Assembly (NCBI GenBank): GCA_004151065.3
Contig: NWUY0304446782.1
Coordinates: 1-22,306, forward strand
Source: Larix sibirica
Lineage: Eukaryota; Streptophyta; Pinopsida; Pinales; Pinaceae
Reading direction: 5' to 3'
DNA length: 22,306 bases
The notes under the pieces are model-generated. The model ran no database searches, was not told where the DNA came from, and saw only the letters and a program-made list of their open reading frames with translations. A program made the position numbers and the translations under genes. Each line of letters starts with the position of its first letter. Positions within the stretch are counted from its first letter, which is position 1. Shown one piece after another: positions 18,456 to 22,306 of the stretch.

Positions 18456-18820
18456 GTTGGGCGGTTGGGTGGGAATAGAGAAATAGGAATACCTAAATAA
18501 AGGAAGATAAATAAAAGAATAAGTAAAAAGAAACAACAGTTCACTCGTCTGAGCAGGCCCCAAAGTAAACACTGTACAGGGGGGGGCAAAACCCCTTCCT
18601 TCGACCTGGGAATCCTATGTGAATGGATGATTTATACAGATATGTGAAGTGAGTACAGTGAATGACAGGTTTAAGCGATAAGAACTACACCCTTGAACCT
18701 CCAACCTCGGTCTCAAAACCTACCTTCTGCCACTATAGAACACACGGTCCTATATCACATAACTTACTATAGTATACAATAGGTCCTACCTAGGCTCCCG
18801 GGCTAATTGGCTGGGGGCTG

Positions 18821-18937
18821 CAGGGCGTTGCTACTCAGCTGATTGACTCAGATACTCGGAACTCAACTTGCCTGGAATACTTGGCTTGGCTACTTGACTG
18901 GGCTCGGTTGGGCTACTCAGCTTGGTTACTCGGTTGG
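18821..18937 (+). repeat. Low-complexity tandem around CTACTCAGCTTGG
   Basis: Imperfect units of 15-20 bp run through the region, with words CTACTCAGCT (18831), GGAATACTTGGCTTGGCTACTTG, GGGCTACTCAGCTTGG (about 18910) and TTACTCGGTTGG. The same wording returns at 19626-19646. The minus-strand frame 19049-18831 crosses it. Confidence 0.6.
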
Positions 18938-19294
18938 AACAGTTATTGACAGAAGGTGGTTCCGCCGGTCCATTTACATACAGAGGGGGGGCATTGACAG
19001 ACAGTGGTAGCCAATAAGGAGGTGGTATTTCACAAGAGGTGGTTGCCACTATACAGTCTCGTTAACAGGAGGTCATACTTGTTAATAGCCCCAGGCAGTG
19101 ACAATCATTACCCATAGATGCCATACCTTTACCCTTGAACCCACATAGAAGACCTCGACCCTTTATCCTCGACCTCACTTATCGCTACAGAACAAAGGGG
19201 GATACAGCAATGGATGCTATAAGATGATGCTTACGTTGATATGCAATAAGACGAAGGAGCATAGCGCAATTTATGATGCAACATGAGGCACCCC
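18938..19294 (+). repeat. ATTGACAG / AGGTGGT short repeats and gene-less DNA
   Basis: ATTGACAGAAGGTGGTTCC (18946) resembles ATTGACAGACAGTGGTAGCC (18993), and AGGAGGTGGTA and AGAGGTGGTTGCC follow. CCTTGAACC and CTCGACC words are shared between 18690 and 19135. No gene is seen. Confidence 0.4.
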
Positions 19295-19345
19295 TTTTTT
19301 GATAAAGCTTATAATAGCTTATTTTTTGATAAACGCAAGCTTATA
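19295..19345 (+). repeat. Direct repeat TTTTTTGATAAA...AAGCTTATA
   Basis: TTTTTTGATAAAGCTTATA (19295-19313) and TTTTTTGATAAA-CGC-AAGCTTATA (19322-19345). The insertion in the second copy and the AT content suggest slippage or a local duplication. Confidence 0.55.
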
Positions 19346-19660
19346 TATATTCTCTAGTCTGGTAAGCTGGAACAGAAGTGATTTTATTATCTGATTAAGA
19401 AATACTGAATGGCTTCTGAGAGGGGCGCAAAACAGCCTGTCTTCTTATATGGGTGGTTCCACGGACACGGATGAATTAGGGCTAACCAGAGCAGACCTAA
19501 CCAGGATAACTTAACATAGCAGTCATACCCCGACCGCCACCACACCACGGCCACACACCTATAACCTAAATGACCGCTACGCAGGTCCTACCTATATAAA
19601 CACTGGGTTCACACCCCAGCTTTTATACTCAGCTTGGCTTGCTTACTTTGCTTGGATACC

Positions 19661-20740
19661 CATTATAAAAAATAGACTTATTCACTGACCTTTTCACTCT
19701 CTGTATAAAAAAATCTCTTCATAAAGCACACTTAATCTTAGAAGCCATTACCGAGAGCAGAGCAGCCAAGAATGGCAAGAGTTACCAAAAGCAATTCACT
19801 GCAGCCATGCCCCGGATTAAGGCATTACCAATGCTAAATATAGTAGGGGCAGTTTCAATCTTTATCTATCCATGTCGAACCTCCCACTCCACACTGGACA
19901 TAACATTAATTGGTCTAATGCTACTGGACGTGAAATGACTCATCAATCTCCCTTTTGTCGGCGGTCGAGACTGACCTATTCCCCGCCGCAAGGGAGGATA
20001 TATGGCGTGGTTCATAGCAAAAGTGCTCCGCTGGAGAGTGGACTGTGCCACGTGCTGATAGCATGAGCTGGCCGTCCAAGATCCATGCTGTTCTCGTGCA
20101 AAATCTGGGGTGCATTATACTGCTTCTTTTTCCAATCTGTTCCAGCTTCCCTGCTGGTCCTAGCTCTCTTTCCCTATATATATTTTATTATAAGTGTGAA
20201 TAATCTGTCGTGATTGGGAACACAAAGCAAAGGGGTTCCTATCTAGGGGTGAAAGGGCAAAGCGGGACTTCACTCGACCGTTAACAAGAGGAGGCGAACA
20301 TACCTTCCTTTAGCAGAGGCTGAATCCAACTCGGCATCTCCGTAACCCACTTCTCTCCCTAGCATTCCTTACTTTGGAACTAGAGCTAGTTAGTTAGGGG
20401 GGGCTGAGACCTGGTGGCCGTTCCTATTTCATAATTGTTCAAGACTGCCCGAGACAACCCTTGCCCGATGCGGACAAGCCACTCCGTACCTGCACTTCAC
20501 CCCCAAAATAGAATATAAATAGGTAATGCGAAGCCAGTTGCAACTTCCCAGACCATACTCTTATGCAGCTATACTATTAGTCCCTGGAGCCCCACATTTC
20601 ACAGGGCTCTTTGTCTTTATTTGGAGGAATATTTGTAAAGATCCCTACCTTACGATCGATAACTGCTTATAGTTAGCTGCCCTGATTCGGATATGTAGGT
20701 ATCATCCCCCGCCCTAGGTTGAAAAGTTACAACTATAATG
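19661..20740. other. Gene-less stretch, no recognised feature
   Basis: Three overlapping short frames at 19866-20115 on both strands cancel each other as evidence, and none is recognised. I see no RNA gene, no clear repeat and no retroelement motif in this kilobase. Confidence 0.35.
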
Positions 20741-20749
20741 AATAGTGGG

Positions 20750-20824
20750 CAGTCTTGCACAATTATGAATATTTGCAGCTAGGTAATTAATAAGTACTTG
20801 AACAATTATTAAGTAGTCGCAAAC
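20750..20824 (+). repeat. Two copies of the ~32-bp dispersed repeat (family B)
   Basis: Copies at 20750-20778 and 20793-20824, in the same orientation as those at 8498-8673. The first matches the copy at 8644-8673 at about 27 of 30 positions. The second carries the full CTTGAACAATTATTAAG core. A further, more diverged relative may lie at 20725-20749. Confidence 0.65.
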
Positions 20825-20949
20825 AAGAAGTCCGGTGAGGATGCTAGGAAATACACTAGGATAAGGAGGGGTGCTGGCACAAGCTCTCGACCTATAAAGG
20901 ATGCCAACGAGGTGAAGCTGGTCCTGGATTAAGAGAAACCAGTGCTACT

Positions 20950-21273
20950 TCAATTGCCTTTGCAAAGACTGAATAGAAGGATGGCAAGCGCCTCTCGATC
21001 TAGAACAGGTTCTCCCACGGAATCTGGGTCGTTGCTCTGATGTGTGTGTGGCTGTGAATTGCTGAGTCGAAGTGGACGGTATATGAGCGCGGTGGTGGAA
21101 GTGGTTTGGGCAATTGGCATCATATTGGGTGTGGCATAAAAGGCATGTAGCATGTGTGATCGGGAATCGGCGAATGGATGAATCGGCAATGGCATTAGGT
21201 CGGTTCGGGATTGGTCGGTATAAGTATTGGGATCAGTATCTTGAGATCGTTGAGTGGTATTGGAGTGTGGCAT
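20950..21273 (-). CDS. Unrecognised 107-residue open frame, doubtful
   Basis: The frame ends at 20950 and gives 107 residues rich in Thr, Ser, Pro, His and Asp, with no membrane segment or recognised motif. It overlaps the duplicated sequence at 21124-21302, so part of its length is explained by repeats. At this length in 22 kb of six-frame sequence, chance is a fair explanation. Confidence 0.15.
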   Translation of the reverse strand: MPHSNTTQRSQDTDPNTYTDQSRTDLMPLPIHPFADSRSHMLHAFYATPNMMPIAQTTSTTALIYRPLRLSNSQPHTHQSNDPDSVGEPVLDREALAILLFSLCKGN

Positions 21274-21302
21274 GCGACATGTGTTGGATCGGTGAATGAA
21301 TA
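21124..21302 (+). repeat. Diverged direct duplication, ~45-57 bp
   Basis: 21124-21180 and 21259-21302 share ATTGG(G/A)GTGTGGCAT, then CATGTGT, ATCGG and GAATGNAT in the same order, with insertions in the first copy. The interval is rich in TCGG words, and GGTCGGTATAAGT (21213-21225) also occurs exactly at 13842-13854. Confidence 0.55.
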
Positions 21303-21310
21303 TGTGTGTA

Positions 21311-22306
21311 GTTGGAGGGGGGCATACCTTACCTTGCTTGTCGGACTTTTGCTACTTTGATAGGCAGACGATTGACCTCAATTTCCATGGTCAATAAATG
21401 GGATGGTGTTTGGTCGCCTTTTTCTTGACCAAAAGCCACTTTACTTATTGGGTGGGGGGGGCGTACCTCGGACGAGTGGATAAATCCCCATAAATGAGGA
21501 AGTTTTTGAAATAAGTTGGAAGCGAACTTGTTACCTTTTCTGATCCGGTTCTGCCAGGGGTGGGGCTAAAAATCTAGCTGTTGAATCCCTCTCCCTTATG
21601 GTCGAGCGGCTCCGCCCCTGTGACTCTCGGGCAATCGGTAGTAATAAACCACCATGAAAAAGGAGGCCATTCGGACCTGAAGGGATACTTGGGCCTTCTT
21701 CTCCATTCTAGGATTGTTTCGTTTTATCCCTCATTGTCAGTGGGTAACGCGGTTGTCTTTTACCCTCTCCTTGGGGGCAAGCGTTAGCGATCAGTGCTCC
21801 CCTCGCGATAGCGTATATCTTCTTTCCCACCACTCGAGGAGGCAAGCAATAGTTCTAAACCACCCAAAAGAATTCTGGCAAGCGTTATTGATCCAACCAA
21901 GCACCCTACTGGGAAGCGATTAAGCACCACCAAACCAAGGAGGAAAGCACCCGGCGAGTATAAACCTTTATTTATCGGTCCACTTTTGCATAAAAAAGAA
22001 CCTATGTTTGATATACCCGGCCATCAGTGTAAGAACCCGGAAGGCATAGCTGTTGTCTGTCCGTTGTTCCAGCTAGTTGGATATGCTCACGGAGTTATAG
22101 AGTAAAACATTAGGGAAACATCCACTCACTCCACTAACTCATTAACAGGGTAGCATGAAGGTAAGCGGGTCTAAGGCTCTGTGACGAATATAAAGGTTCT
22201 AGGGCTCATGCCAGCCACCCAACTAATCTGGTGCAGTACATACTTCTGTGATAGTGGTTGTTAGGTCCAGCTCACCTAACTAAAGTTCTAGGGCAACTAA
22301 AAAACA
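21311..22306. other. Gene-less right end apart from the 29-bp repeat
   Basis: Short frames 21581-21787 and 21714-21923 overlap in different frames and are unrecognised. A G run lies at 21453-21460. I see no tRNA, rRNA or retroelement piece. Confidence 0.35.
21586..21614 (+). repeat. 29-bp exact direct repeat, copy 2
   Basis: Identical to 18427-18455, same orientation. Recombination between the two copies would excise a circle of about 3.16 kb. That plant mitochondria use short repeats in this way at low frequency is known; here it is only a possibility. Confidence 0.8.

Noticed and set aside
19866-20115. Overlapping short frames on both strands
   Set aside because: Three frames of 60-65 codons cover the same bases with no motif or family support, as expected by chance.

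Overview
The window looks like intergenic DNA from a large plant mitochondrial genome. A gymnosperm-type or other strongly expanded one is my best guess, but this is inference: I recognise no intact protein gene, rRNA or tRNA. What points there is stop-dense DNA with no prokaryotic operon layout, many families of short imperfect repeats, and an island of decayed retroelement and nuclear-type coding sequence. A nuclear locus cannot be excluded from sequence alone.

Layout. 1-2040 is non-coding DNA made largely of diverged copies of a few short modules. 2222-7793 is an island of nuclear-type remnants: a ~2 kb minus-strand pseudogene (4205 down to 2222; Gln-rich, then acidic/Ser-Pro-rich, then coiled coil), a run of four 33-35 bp tandem repeats, a featureless stretch, a plus-strand Ty1/copia pol fragment (6076-6919), and immediately next to it a second minus-strand Gln-rich remnant (7793 down to 6925). 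7794-8480 is low-complexity, Ala/Gly/Thr-codon-like sequence. 8490-9180 holds two more repeat families. 9181-12100 is non-coding with small repeats and one weakly open frame (10780-11181). 12100-14300 is a second zone built from its own vocabulary of diverged repeats. 14481-18420 has only short unrecognised open frames and small hairpins. 18421-19660 has tandem low-complexity sequence and one half of an exact 29-bp repeat. 20700-20830 returns to the repeat family seen at 8.5 kb. 20950-21310 has another local duplication, and 21586-21614 is the second copy of the 29-bp repeat.

There is no evidence that genes here work together. The main content is decay and repetition: retroelement pieces broken by stops and by frame changes that fall at homopolymer runs, set in DNA where each zone has its own family of 20-60 bp degenerate repeats. 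I found nothing that supports a functional new system. The items most worth checking are the zone-specific repeat families, the two-cluster 32-bp family at 8.5 and 20.8 kb, and the Gln-rich remnant whose in-frame stops are all TAG.
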